From NCBI GenBank assembly GCA_016784025.1, contig JADHVL010000013.1, positions 1 to 64,000 on the forward strand: DNA of 64,000 nucleotides, given 5' to 3'. Shown piece after piece: positions 28,201-34,652 of this stretch (its first letter is position 1; every line of letters starts with the position of its first letter). The notes under the pieces were generated by a model that did no database searches, was not told where the DNA came from, and was given only the letters and a program-made list of their open reading frames with translations. Source of the DNA: Fidelibacterota bacterium. GTDB taxonomy: Bacteria; Fidelibacterota; UBA8477; JABMPR01. The position numbers were made by a program, and so were the translations under genes.

Positions 28201-30530
28201 ATACCGCAGGAGCTGATGATTTTCTGGCCTGGGATACACTGCTTACGACGTCTGTAGACACATTGATGACCTACACCCATGAGGATGAATACTATCTGAA
28301 CGTCCGTGCCATGGATGTCGCCGGAAACATGTCTGATATTCTCAGCAATTCAGTCATAATAGCTGATCTCGTTCTGCCAACAACAACAAGTGCCATGGAT
28401 CCCTACTATTTCATTGATGCCTGGCCCGGTGCTTTGAGTGGAACCTTCAGCGATGATTTATCTGGCATGCACTCTATTGAACTCATGCTCCAACGTGATT
28501 CTGATAGTTTCTATTGGGATGGAACTGAATGGAATAGCGTAGACACGACTCGTTTTGATCTGGTGCTTGGTCCTGGTACATGGGAATTTGACTTATCATC
28601 AGATTCTCTCGGAAATAGGGAAAATTACATCATCACCCTCTTGGGTTATGATGTTGCAGGTAATTATCAATGGCCATACGAAAATCCATTGTTTACCGCA
28701 AGCCTGGATACATTTCAATTTGTTATCAATACAGCACCTGTATTTGTGGATGATTCCACCTATGCAGATTCATCTGCCGAGGATTCAGAATATTCTAGAT
28801 TCTTCCTGGTAGACGATCCTGATGTAGGTTCTATTAGTGCAGACACGCTTTATTGGAGTTTGTCAGAAAATGTTCCCGCAGGTGTATCCATTGATTCACT
28901 TACAGGAGAGTTAACCTGGTTACCTGTTGATTCTGCAGTTGGCGATCATTCATTTACTGCATATGTTCAGGATTACTATGATGAGATCGACTCCATTCTC
29001 ATCTCGCATCGAGTTCTTGAAACAAATGATGCTCCTGAACCTGTGACCCTGCTATTACCGGCTGATTCCACTCAATTAGTTCCTACTGATGGACTCGATT
29101 TAGTATTTAAGTGGACCTCGGCGTTTGATATCGAGGATGACTCGCTTACCTATATAGTCAGCTTTGAGGGAACGGATTATGATACGACTCTGCTGCCTAC
29201 TGCAGATACGACCATCTCTTTGGATGTGTCTGTCATGGACTTCCCGTCAAGTACCATCGAATGGTTTGTACGAGCTTTGGATCAGGCAGATACTTCTGCA
29301 ATTGTAGATACCTTCCATGTGACGACATCCTCTGCCTTTGCATCGCTTAATTCAGATAGCATCGCAGTGGATATCGAGCGGATGACAAATATTGACACGT
29401 CTTTCACTATGGGTAATCTTGGTTTGACTGATTTACGATGGTCACTGTTAGATGCACCAGCCTGGATAAGTTTACCTGCTGAAACAGGGACTATAGAATA
29501 TGACACCAGTGCTGTCATCGCTTTCAATATCAATCCATCTGCATTCACAGTTGGTGGTTATGGTGGTCAGTTCCGTATTCTGACCAACGATCCATTGCAG
29601 GATACGATTACTGTCAAGGTGAGTATGGATATATTTGATGTTCCCACACCCGTCATTGCATTCTATAAAAACAGGGCATACCCCTCGTATTACGAAATGA
29701 TGATTGTGGATAGCTTGGGTATGATTGATTCGCTTTCTGTGACTCATTCAGGACTGGAAATTGAGCTTACTACTGTTGACACTTTCAGCTTTGTCGCTGT
29801 AGTAGAAGTTTCTGCAGAAGGTCTCAACGCTTTTGAGGTATATGCTTCGAACTGGGTTGGAGACACAACCATTACTGTTAACGTCACAGTAAGCCTGATT
29901 AAACGCGGAGCCCCATGGTTGGCTCGCAGTCCCGATGAACAATTCGAGATAAAGGGTAGCTCAAACAGTGCCGCTAAATCAACCCGAATTGCAGTTTTGG
30001 ACTCAATGCTAAGTGCTATCGATGATGCGAGCTACAAAGTGCTCACAGATGGTGTGGTTCTCGCTGAGCCGGTTTTAGTGAGTATGCCTGCACTGACGAA
30101 TGATCAAGCCATATACATCCAGGATACAGCTGGTGACTATGTTGAATTGGCGTCTGTATCAGATGGTGAACGGGTCAGAGCCTGGGCTGCCACAATGGGT
30201 GCTTTCAAATTAGGACCAAGGACCATTATTGTTCCTGAGAAGAGCCAATTATCGCAGAACTACCCAAATCCGTTTAATCCCACGACTACAATTGATTTTG
30301 ATATTGGTTTCCTGGATGGTTTAAATCAGGATATTAGATTTAGTGTCTACAATATCAGGGGTCAGGAAGTACAGAATCTCATGGAAACACAAATGCAGCC
30401 TGGCAGTTACTCCATTATCTGGAATGGCCTGGATGATCAGGGCAAACAGGTAAGTAGTGGTATTTACTTTGCTCGACTCATGACGGGTAAGGGTTATGCG
30501 AAAACTGTCAAAATGCTGGTTCTAAGGTAG
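19278..30530 (+). CDS. giant secreted repeat protein with C-terminal type IX-style sorting domain
   Basis: A 3750-residue protein. A signal peptide (FVTVVLALVSMSSAFA) follows the ATG at 19278, which has GGAG six bases upstream; the frame is also open from 19215. At least 13 Ig-like modules share a GYWN/DYWNSTN motif and end in VTDKAGN-type sequences. These alternate with modules built on FSEAV...GGSLRDAAGND. Residues around 3180-3260 look like a cadherin/He_PIG Ig domain (WSLSENVPAGVSIDSLTGEL), then a BACON-like domain. The last about 90 residues carry NYPNPFNPTTTIDFDI and GIYFARLMTGKGYAKTVKM, the FlgD-like/type IX sorting signal. It is a likely surface adhesin or matrix protein. Asp and Asn in the modules suggest calcium binding, which is inferred. 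Confidence 0.88.
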   Translation: MRFHKSFVTVVLALVSMSSAFATNSFTGAGDPVVSGYWNASNTGATVQAQSWEVGIVSFKTYISVDGAGYVQFGSVSAQGGASTGQQLSFSLTATDIETTDPLSDNETFQIYVEFRNGSNVPVDTVTCTSTAITVDQTAPTVLSLSSDAAAGDYSIGESVDIITTFSEPVSSTGNIQIVVETGTPDQTVTISSFTTSSTATTSYTVVEGDESSDLSVNSLTKSSGDLRDAAGNDADLTIPGGENLDDNEAIVVDGNIPAAVNVGTVVAVGAPVATDYWNSSNTALSVTVPIPSDASLVDGSLQLKGYWGADGGTAQPLGGSETIGATGNMEVQILKAILEAFGGYTEAGVLKVVAIVTDKAGNTSPVGTESSNQITIDQTAPIVTNISSDVANGTYGISDVIDVDLTFSELVTLVGDNLQIELETDATDETFVVSAFSNSSTASANYTVAEGNVSGDLTVKSLSPLGGTLRDAAGNDATYGLPSNSNLGDNKAIIIDGVYPTITSITSSPSTGDLAIGEEVDITINFDESLTLSAGTLDLVLDVGTTVQISSVSGTSAIGTYTVADGDASSDLTVSEVNVTGGTLSDGAGNSLNEALPGGENLGDNSALVIDGNIPAAVNVGTIVARVENVVTDYWNSTNDFLDVIVPIPADASLINGGGTIQLKGYWSENVNDAVDLWTAQTISSSGNHTLAVPEATLETFPGYTEGGVLKIVALVTDKAGNTSTAGTASANEITVDTVVPTIQSLTSSSGNGPFKPADNIVIIATFSEAVKLIGDNLQLEVETGTPDETFIISAFDYNTTASGTYTVQEDNESADLTVNSIALLGGSLRDAAGNDVDRTVPSDSNLDDNSNIVVDGVVPTIVSITSTTSAGDYAVDDVINVTVEFSEAVTLTGADLVVTLDAGGTANIGVFSSSTTATANYTVGSGDASSSLSANSPLTTGGTIVDAAGNAVNLVTIPTNINSDRTIVVDGIIPSAVNVGTVVARVENVVTDFWNDTNEYLDVIVPIPADASLTGGGGTVQLKGYWSADVNDAADLWEAQAISSSGNMTLAVPETTLETFPGYTEGAVLKVVAVVTDKAGNTSAVGTASANEITIDTTVPTILSFTSDSGNGPFIPADDINVITTFSEAVKLIGDNLQLELETGTTDETFIISAFDYNTTASGTYTVQTDNDSDDLEVISVSLLGGSLRDAAGNDVDRTLPSTSNLDDNSNIVVDGIVPTIVSITSTTAAGDYAIDDVINVTVEFSEAVTLAGADLVVALDGGGTANISAFSSSTTATAGYTVGSGDASSALLAESPLTTTGTIQDAAGNSVNLVTIPTNINSDRTIVVDGNIPASVDVGTVVARVENVVTDYWNSTNDFLDVIVPIPADASLINGGGTIQLKGYWSANVNDAVDLWTAQSILSSGNHTLAVPEAILEALPGYTEGAVLKVVAVVTDKAGNTSIVGTASSNEITIDTAVPTILSFTSDSGNGPFIPADDINVIATFSEAVKLIGDNLQIEFETGTTDETLVISAFDYNTTANGTYTVQEDNESDDLSVIGVTLLGGSLSDAAGNDVDRTIPSNSNLDDNSTIVVDGIIPTIESITSGTPDSSPIGKDGTVGLIVTFSEEVTLSVGETLVLDINSSPTDLNITSISNSRTATLDYTVLAGDEASDLSITAISLLGAGSLQDAAGNDVSNLATMAGMTNLADDYAFVIDGIDPLAFTMASATPTTTSGNVVAGYWNEDNEGMTVIVNIPDDASLTEGGTLQIQGRVASNDLVNLGAASDIDARNTPKPILIDDTDIEGMTGYDDDQTFSITALITDRAGNTTLATLPYLDFVIDEVDPTITEITSTTNDGSYSVGQNVNVTINLSEEVSLESGVMSVTLNTVAEEILTDNTITDEQVLPFTLSITEGVTANPLTVVSVTATSGQLVDAAGNEVDFSLPFGENLADNGSIVIDGEFPTIVGISATIVTDTLGLGEAVDVEIEFNEALTLSALGSLDVLFDTGQTVSITSISASSTAVATYTVGVGEESTDLTVQSITLSAGTLEDIAGNGLDTALPLGQNLGNNNEILVDGIVPLVDDTGDILTVGAPVVTGYWNLDNTGVQVILPNDGSDPSLNGGRAHLEARLNLNEFVTIGTSEALATDPVTLSLTRSDLEGIAGYGSGGTIQIRGVLTDRAGNSTNLNTSNEELIMDQNLPTAPVTGTLTVTGGNTYEDYWNDTNLELEVSIPLDEDLTLVGGRIQLESDLNSASSFAVIGADSTIISDDGIHVMTMSAADIAAYGADDGDVMTFRAIVTDKAGNEATGTIGLNTITVDYTYPTVLTVGTVTAVDNSVVDGYFNLSNSGAEVTIPLEDADGTLVGGQIQLRATVDTFDPENILVPPPHDIVDLDDVTITIDRADLITLGFYGEGRVITFDAIVTDVAGNATQFNYSTDQLEVDEVVPVASDFTELIPLGDYSNAGYWNADNSALEITIPIDTDDPSLIDGHIKMAGNIAPGDGLFEIYPSELAIGSLVATQTFTLLNAELETVTGFTDGLTMEFRYIISDIAGNETVSNTSVTTFIIDQTLPAAPDITEFTIKGENITPLKWNATSDSLLLTIPVNTDADPTLVGGFFQVQMSVGANPYSAVLIDSFSIPTFDDTIRIGLDDIEALPGYEDENLFTRILIQDRAGNETVGATETEVIVIDTEGPAPFTCGPLIATGGVFADDAYNNSNTGISVKIPIVNDTSLLNGSAILRVSMIDPITVPPIPVFENIDTLGIDGTGDSLTMTIDHATLSTITGFIQDNRIMVTADLLDNSGNQVVGAASPDTLTIDFVGPELPVVTDTTVVGGTVVEDYWNSTNEGIDLTILTPVVADPSLLGGYIQVEGRIGGDPVGTLVDTIRIESINITEIVVSIDSVDLEALSISSEGQPIDLRVTLVDGRGNDTTGAWMEDILIMDQIAPALSAFNPDGTTMDAYIAAIDTLKADWQVFTDDVSDVAYYDYSIGHTAGADDFLAWDTLLTTSVDTLMTYTHEDEYYLNVRAMDVAGNMSDILSNSVIIADLVLPTTTSAMDPYYFIDAWPGALSGTFSDDLSGMHSIELMLQRDSDSFYWDGTEWNSVDTTRFDLVLGPGTWEFDLSSDSLGNRENYIITLLGYDVAGNYQWPYENPLFTASLDTFQFVINTAPVFVDDSTYADSSAEDSEYSRFFLVDDPDVGSISADTLYWSLSENVPAGVSIDSLTGELTWLPVDSAVGDHSFTAYVQDYYDEIDSILISHRVLETNDAPEPVTLLLPADSTQLVPTDGLDLVFKWTSAFDIEDDSLTYIVSFEGTDYDTTLLPTADTTISLDVSVMDFPSSTIEWFVRALDQADTSAIVDTFHVTTSSAFASLNSDSIAVDIERMTNIDTSFTMGNLGLTDLRWSLLDAPAWISLPAETGTIEYDTSAVIAFNINPSAFTVGGYGGQFRILTNDPLQDTITVKVSMDIFDVPTPVIAFYKNRAYPSYYEMMIVDSLGMIDSLSVTHSGLEIELTTVDTFSFVAVVEVSAEGLNAFEVYASNWVGDTTITVNVTVSLIKRGAPWLARSPDEQFEIKGSSNSAAKSTRIAVLDSMLSAIDDASYKVLTDGVVLAEPVLVSMPALTNDQAIYIQDTAGDYVELASVSDGERVRAWAATMGAFKLGPRTIIVPEKSQLSQNYPNPFNPTTTIDFDIGFLDGLNQDIRFSVYNIRGQEVQNLMETQMQPGSYSIIWNGLDDQGKQVSSGIYFARLMTGKGYAKTVKMLVLR
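20043..24377 (+). repeat. four tandem ~1.08-kb coding super-repeats
   Basis: Within the giant gene, a three-module unit repeats in frame from 20043, 21117, 22197 and 23277 to 24377 (358, 360, 360 and 367 codons). Each unit starts with NIPAAVNVGTVVA or a close variant, has one YWN module and then two FSE(A/L)V modules. Copies 2-4 are very alike at DNA level (for example GTTGAAAATGTTGTTAC followed by a TGGAATxxTACCAA stretch). Copy 1 is more diverged. Later parts of the gene (after 25.4 kb) contain YWN modules only, at about 110-130 residue spacing. Confidence 0.85.
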
Positions 30531-30541
30531 GAGGTGTGAAG

Positions 30542-31135
30542 ATGAATAAAATGAAATGGTTGTTTGCGCTGATCCTACTCATAGGCCTGTTTGGATGCCG
30601 TGAGAAAATTGAACCTGAAGTTGACGATTTTGTGGAATATGGCTGGACCTTATATGCAGAACGCGAGTTCGTGAGCGCGCTGGCTCATTTCCAGGAAGGC
30701 CTGGATATGGACACTCAGTACATCGATGGCTATAATGGTGCTGGATGGTGCTATATCGAATTTAACAGCCCAGATACGGCCATTATCTTCTTTAATAGTG
30801 GTCTTGATCTAATCACCATAGATAGCAGTCAGGTCCGCTTTGAAATGTTAGCTGGTATTGCTTTGAGTTATCATGTAACTGGTGACTATGTCAGGGCTAT
30901 TTCAAGGGGAGAAGAGCTCATCGAGTTTCGACCTGTATTTGAATTCACCCACAACTGGCGCATTGATTATGCTGAAATCACTATCATGCTGGCTGCTGCC
31001 AATTTTGCAGCCGGAGATTTTGCTGCTGCTCTGGAATGGGTCCAGAATCTGGATGAGGACTTTATTGTTGATGTCTCTACCAATGAGGGGCGGGCAGAAC
31101 TCATTAAAAAAATCGAGGCATTACAGGATTTATAG
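30542..31135 (+). CDS. TPR-containing lipoprotein
   Basis: A 197-residue protein with a lipoprotein signal (MKWLFALILLIGLFGCRE, lipobox LFGC). TPR-like helices follow (EYGWTLYAEREFVSALAHF; GAGWCYIEFNSPDTAIIFF). TAGGAGG ends at 30534, so the ATG at 30542 is preferred over the GTG at 30536. It lies 11 bp after the giant gene and is almost certainly co-transcribed with it. A scaffold role at the outer or inner membrane is plausible but not shown. Confidence 0.78.
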   Translation: MNKMKWLFALILLIGLFGCREKIEPEVDDFVEYGWTLYAEREFVSALAHFQEGLDMDTQYIDGYNGAGWCYIEFNSPDTAIIFFNSGLDLITIDSSQVRFEMLAGIALSYHVTGDYVRAISRGEELIEFRPVFEFTHNWRIDYAEITIMLAAANFAAGDFAAALEWVQNLDEDFIVDVSTNEGRAELIKKIEALQDL

Positions 31136-31176
31136 CTATTTTGGTTTAGCCAGCCAGAGTTAATGCATTCATTAAG

Positions 31177-31767
31177 ATGGGAAAAATGATGAAGTCACTG
31201 AAAATATTATTAACACTTACTATGGTTTCGATGTTTGTATGGAATTGTTCATCCAATGCCGCCAACACAGAAGTGGATCAAAAGCTTAAAACGCTATTTG
31301 ATAAGAATGAAAAATTCCAGAAGATGGCCATCTCAAAGATTAAAGCGCTTGAAAAGGATGTTGCCACCCTCAAGAAAAATCAGGGTAAGCTGGGTAAGCA
31401 GATTCCTGTCATCGTGAAACAGATCAAGATCCTGAAAAAAGCCGTTGATTCCAGTGGAAAAGGTATGCCGCCCGGTATGATAGCTCAACTGGACTCTATT
31501 GTCCTCAATCTGGAAGCTATGGAACAGGAACTGGCTATGGTGAAAGAATATGGGCTTGCGACTAATGGTGACAATGATAACAATGGTAGCAACGACACTG
31601 CGCCACCCATTTTGATCAAAGGCTCTGATCAGGAACGTATCTATCGCCAGTATGGTGATCCCATTGAGAGATATATTGTGGATGAAACCAACCAGGTATG
31701 GCTCTATGACAATGGTGTTGCTGTATTTGATATGAATGGACGGATTGTTTCTATCGAATTTCAATAA
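31177..31767 (+). CDS. coiled-coil lipoprotein of unknown function
   Basis: A 196-residue protein. The N-terminus (LKILLTLTMVSMFVWNCSS) ends in a lipobox-like VWNC. A long Lys-rich coiled-coil region (about 35-130) follows, then a short Asn/Asp-rich linker and a C-terminal domain (RIYRQYGDPIERYIVDETNQ, then VWLYDNGVAVFDMNGRIVSI) reminiscent of small BamE-like or YD-type folds. The family is not recognised. It is the last gene before a terminator and probably ends the surface-protein operon. Confidence 0.65.
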   Translation: MGKMMKSLKILLTLTMVSMFVWNCSSNAANTEVDQKLKTLFDKNEKFQKMAISKIKALEKDVATLKKNQGKLGKQIPVIVKQIKILKKAVDSSGKGMPPGMIAQLDSIVLNLEAMEQELAMVKEYGLATNGDNDNNGSNDTAPPILIKGSDQERIYRQYGDPIERYIVDETNQVWLYDNGVAVFDMNGRIVSIEFQ

Positions 31768-31874
31768 GCCTTTATTCTATAAAGGGGTCTTGGCTCGTCA
31801 TCTTGAGCGGAGTCGAGAGATATGATTAATACATTATATGCGGTGACCCTATGGAACCCTTAACTTGATTTACT

Positions 31875-31905
31875 TAAACCCTGCACCCTTTGCAGGGTTT
31901 TTATT
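31875..31905 (+). terminator. rho-independent terminator
   Basis: AACCCTGCA (31877-31885) pairs with TGCAGGGTT (31891-31899) and is followed by TTTATTAT. It closes the surface-protein gene cluster. Confidence 0.85.
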
Positions 31906-32034
31906 ATCTGAAAAAATCCGATAATAATCACGGCGAAACTACGAACCCGCCCCCTACGGTGGGTGAGGTGAAGCCGTATAAGATCATTCCCTCCTCCTGA
32001 AACCTAATCTGATGCCCGATGAACGAATTATTTG
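31906..32034. other. intergenic stretch before the SOS cassette
   Basis: From the lipoprotein stop to the small ORF before lexA there are about 356 bp without a gene. They contain the terminator at 31875, a GC-rich patch around 31945-31975, and the lexA promoter region with its palindrome. No other feature is supported. Confidence 0.5.
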
Positions 32035-32050
32035 TGATATAATTATATCA
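32035..32050. promoter_or_regulatory. perfect palindrome, candidate LexA operator
   Basis: TGATATAATTATATCA is a perfect 16-bp palindrome ending five bases before the -35 box of the lexA promoter. LexA normally represses its own gene, and operator sequences differ widely between phyla, so this is a reasonable autoregulatory site. A near-identical half-site pair occurs at 52820 in the integrated element. Binding is inferred. Confidence 0.5.
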
Positions 32051-32055
32051 TTTAC

Positions 32056-32084
32056 TTGATATACACCTTTTGTACACCTATATT
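32056..32084 (+). promoter_or_regulatory. sigma-70-type promoter of the lexA operon
   Basis: TTGATA (32056-32061) and TATATT (32079-32084) are separated by 17 bp. Between them is a direct repeat (ATACACC / GTACACC). The promoter would drive the small ORF at 32124 and lexA. Confidence 0.6.
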
Positions 32085-32123
32085 AAAACCATGAAGAATA
32101 GTGAATCAAGAAGTGGAGGATAT

Positions 32124-32342
32124 ATGAATCGAGGTTATGGAAAATCTAAACATGCGGAACGATTGATCCAGCATGCCATAGAAGTTTTTGATCTTGAGGA
32201 CATAACTCCTGCGACAACGGAAGAGAAAGCTATCAATCATAGATTTCTCCAATCTGATGCTTTGGCTACTGCTGCACGATATAGTGAGACACAAAGCACT
32301 GGCCTATATGTCGATGTCACCCATGGGGCGAGAGCATGCTAA
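32124..32342 (+). CDS. small protein overlapping the start of lexA
   Basis: A 72-residue ORF with GTGGAGGA seven bases before its ATG. Its last seven bases overlap the lexA start, so translational coupling is likely. The sequence (AERLIQHAIEVFDLEDITPA and so on) looks helical and soluble, with no recognised motif. It sits directly behind the lexA promoter, so it should be SOS-controlled. An upstream in-frame start at 32070 lacks a binding site and lies too close to the promoter. Confidence 0.55.
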   Translation: MNRGYGKSKHAERLIQHAIEVFDLEDITPATTEEKAINHRFLQSDALATAARYSETQSTGLYVDVTHGARAC

Positions 32343-32944
32343 CCAAAAAACAACGCGAACTTTACGAATATATCTCACGGTTCATTCAGAGCCATCAGAT
32401 GGCGCCAACTATCGCCGAGATACGGGAGTTCTTTGGTTTGAATTCCAATTTCTCCATCCAGAAGAAACTGAATATTCTACGTGAAAGGGGTTACATCTCT
32501 TTTGATAAGAGCAATGCTGCCCGCAATATTCGGCTGACTGGTCTGGTAGGAGAGACGGTTGTTCTGGATATCCTGGGACAGGTCACTGCTGGTATCCCCA
32601 TTGAGGCCATTGAAATTCCTGAACCTGTGGAAGTGCCACGCTACCTTCTCAAGGGAACCAATAATTTTGCATTGCGGGTTCGTGGAGATTCCATGATGGA
32701 TGCCAATATTGAAGATGGTGATGTCATCATTGTAAAACCCCAACCCAAAGCTGAAAGCGGTCAGATTGTAGTCGCCACCATCAATGGAGAGGCCACAGTC
32801 AAAAAGCTGGACCTGCATCCTGGTGGAGTCACACTACGTCCCTGCAACAGTTCCGGCCAGTATCAGCCCATCCAGGTGGAAGAAGATGATGACTTTGCCC
32901 TCAAGGGTGTTGTCGTCGGCCTGCTCCGGCAGTATCAGGCATGA
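32336..32944 (+). CDS. lexA: LexA repressor
   Basis: A 202-residue SOS repressor. The N-terminal winged helix (LYEYISRFIQSHQMAPTIAE, then IREFFGLNS and IQKKLNILRERGYI) is followed by a peptidase S24 domain. The autocleavage site Ala85-Gly86 (VTAGIP), nucleophile Ser119 (GDSMMD) and Lys156 (EATVKK) are all present, with the catalytic pair numbered as in E. coli LexA. It heads an SOS cassette with imuB and dnaE2. The recognition helix differs from E. coli, consistent with a different operator. Confidence 0.95.
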   Translation: MLTKKQRELYEYISRFIQSHQMAPTIAEIREFFGLNSNFSIQKKLNILRERGYISFDKSNAARNIRLTGLVGETVVLDILGQVTAGIPIEAIEIPEPVEVPRYLLKGTNNFALRVRGDSMMDANIEDGDVIIVKPQPKAESGQIVVATINGEATVKKLDLHPGGVTLRPCNSSGQYQPIQVEEDDDFALKGVVVGLLRQYQA

Positions 32945-32949
32945 GGTTT

Positions 32950-33110
32950 GGGCTAAAGCCCAGGTTTCTGGCCTGTATTCATACCCCCGCCCTAAAGGAC
33001 GGGGTAAGTATTTATTGCACAATTACCCGGCCTCTTAAGGCTGAAATCAATTACCCCGGCATTTATGCCGGGGGTTTAAAAAAACATAAATGAAAAGGGG
33101 CTTTAGCCCC
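32950..33110. repeat. cluster of short GC-rich palindromes
   Basis: Several hairpins occur in 160 bp: GGGCTAAAGCCC (32950-32961), CCCCG..CGGGG with an inner CCT/AGG (32985-33004), CCGGCCTCTTAAGGCTG (near 33027), ACCCCGGCAT/ATGCCGGGGT with a following A-run (33053-33075) and GGGGCTTTAGCCCC (33097-33110). They all centre on a TTTA/TAAA-type loop. The one at 33053 can work as a terminator after lexA. They resemble REP-like or miniature palindromic elements. Confidence 0.65.
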
Positions 33111-33127
33111 AACGAGAAGGATCACAT

Positions 33128-33334
33128 ATGCGATACAATTCAATAGCTCAGCCCGTCTCCAGCCTCTTTCGTGGTCCCCGGGGAAGAACCAGAGCTGTAT
33201 TGTCTTCAGTATCCCATGGAGTAGCTGGACTTTCGGCCACTGTCCCTGCACCGAAGAAAAAAACCAGGCCTGTTCGTCCAGCAGCTCCTGTGATTCACTA
33301 TGAGATCGCCACTACCAGCCGCCTCGCCGGTTAG
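33128..33334 (+). CDS. small basic, proline-rich protein in the SOS cassette
   Basis: A 68-residue ORF with AGAAGGA nine bases before its ATG. It is rich in Arg, Lys and Pro (VPAPKKKTRPVRPAAPVIHY) with no recognised domain. It occupies the place of imuA between lexA and imuB, but at 68 residues with no RecA-like motif it is not ImuA. The good binding site favours a real gene; the low-complexity sequence argues for caution. Confidence 0.45.
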   Translation: MRYNSIAQPVSSLFRGPRGRTRAVLSSVSHGVAGLSATVPAPKKKTRPVRPAAPVIHYEIATTSRLAG

Positions 33335-33426
33335 ATTTGCTACAAGGAAGTGTTATTCGCTTCCTGTTTTCTGATCCCTGATTCCTGCTGTTTATCCTTT
33401 GACCTTCAACTTTGGGACTTTTGACC

Positions 33427-34617
33427 ATGAAAGATGTTCTACACATAGAAGTTCCATCATTTCCGGCCACAGTAGAGCAGGCTGTTCACAGTAGTTATCG
33501 TGATCGACCTGTAGTGGTGGCATCTGGATCTGGGGGACGGGCAATCATATTGTCGGCTTCTGGAGAAGCCCGTCAGGAAGGCATCCACCGGGGTATGCTT
33601 CTTGGACAGGCACTCAAACTGGAGCATCGTCTTATCGTGGTGGATTCCAACCCTGAGCTATACCAGCGCGCAATGAACGCCATTACCGATCAGGTTTCTC
33701 GTTATTCACCCTATGTTGAGCCCATCCGCTATGGACAGGTTGCCATTGATATGACGGGTACCACACGGCTGTTGGGACGCATCAAGGACAGTGCCTATCG
33801 CATTCATAAGGACATTCGTGAATCATTTCGGCTGACTTCAAGTATTGGTATTTCTGTAAATAAGCTGGTTTCATCGGTGGCGGCACGCTACATCCGCCAA
33901 TATGCCGAACTCTTTGATGTTTTGCCTGGCAACGAACGCACTTTTCTGGATCCCCTGGAACTCAAGATGCTGCCAGGTATTGGTCACAGCACCGATCAGG
34001 TACTTCTGGAAGAGTTGAACCTCACCAGTATCGGTATGCTGGCAGCAGTTCCCATCAATAAGTTGATTCTGGTCATTGGCAAGAATGCTCTGACCTTGCA
34101 TCAGAAGGCTCTGGGCATTGACCTGAGTCCTGTAATGCCCCCTGAGCAGCGTCTAGAGATAAAAGAGGAGTATACCTTCAGTGAGGATAGCAACGATGAT
34201 AATTTGATTATGGGGGTTGTCTATTATCTCATTGAGAGCGGCTGCACCCGTTTGCGTCAGAAGAATATGAAGGTCAACAGCTTTCGTATCTTTTGCCGCT
34301 ATTCCGACAGCAAAATTGCCACACGTACCGTTCGACTACCTGAAGCAACCAACAAAGAATACCTCATGTTCTATTATACCCAGAAAATCTTTGAGCTACT
34401 CTTTGAACGACGCACTCGAGTTCGCTATCTATCCATCGGTTTTGAGAATCTCATACAGGCCGCCCAACAGATCAGTCTTTTTTCCAAGGTGATTGATCCT
34501 GATGCGGCCAAACATGGCGATTTGCACCAGGCCATGGACAAATTGCGTGCCCGACATGGTTACCCTGTCATACGGTTTGGACTCACTGGTCCAGTCATGT
34601 TAGGGGTTGGGAGTTAG
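33427..34617 (+). CDS. imuB: ImuB-like Y-family polymerase homologue lacking catalytic acids
   Basis: A 396-residue DinB/UmuC-fold protein. The first metal-binding motif reads HIEVPSFPATVE where active polymerases have an Asp. The S-x-D-E motif reads IRYGQVAID, with Asp and Glu replaced by Gly and Gln, while flanking VEPI and DMTGTTRLLG are conserved. Loss of these acids is the mark of ImuB, a non-catalytic partner of DnaE2. A clamp-binding motif (QQISLF) lies near the C-terminus. An HhH region (LPGIGHSTDQVL) is retained. It is placed with dnaE2 as expected for the mutasome. A TTG at 33412 is an alternative start. Confidence 0.88.
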   Translation: MKDVLHIEVPSFPATVEQAVHSSYRDRPVVVASGSGGRAIILSASGEARQEGIHRGMLLGQALKLEHRLIVVDSNPELYQRAMNAITDQVSRYSPYVEPIRYGQVAIDMTGTTRLLGRIKDSAYRIHKDIRESFRLTSSIGISVNKLVSSVAARYIRQYAELFDVLPGNERTFLDPLELKMLPGIGHSTDQVLLEELNLTSIGMLAAVPINKLILVIGKNALTLHQKALGIDLSPVMPPEQRLEIKEEYTFSEDSNDDNLIMGVVYYLIESGCTRLRQKNMKVNSFRIFCRYSDSKIATRTVRLPEATNKEYLMFYYTQKIFELLFERRTRVRYLSIGFENLIQAAQQISLFSKVIDPDAAKHGDLHQAMDKLRARHGYPVIRFGLTGPVMLGVGS

Positions 34618-34627
34618 GGGTTGGGAG
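34600..34627 (+). repeat. 14-bp direct repeat at the left edge of a gene insertion
   Basis: TTAGGGGTTGGGAG occurs twice back to back across the imuB stop codon. A related inverted sequence (CCTAACCCCTAACG) lies at 35007-35020 after the four-helix-bundle gene. The pair brackets that gene and looks like the ends of an inserted cassette. Confidence 0.6.
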
Positions 34628-34652
34628 GAAATATGCAAAGAAAGGATAAGTT

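Noticed and set aside
29282-29942. Minus-strand ORFs inside the giant gene
   Set aside because: They lie opposite a clear, continuous coding frame, lack binding sites and have no recognisable product.
32950-33110. Palindrome cluster considered as a CRISPR array
   Set aside because: The units differ in sequence and spacing and there are no cas genes in the window.
33427-34617. imuB read as an active DNA polymerase IV (dinB)
   Set aside because: The catalytic Asp and Asp-Glu positions are replaced while neighbouring residues are conserved, and it lies with lexA and dnaE2.
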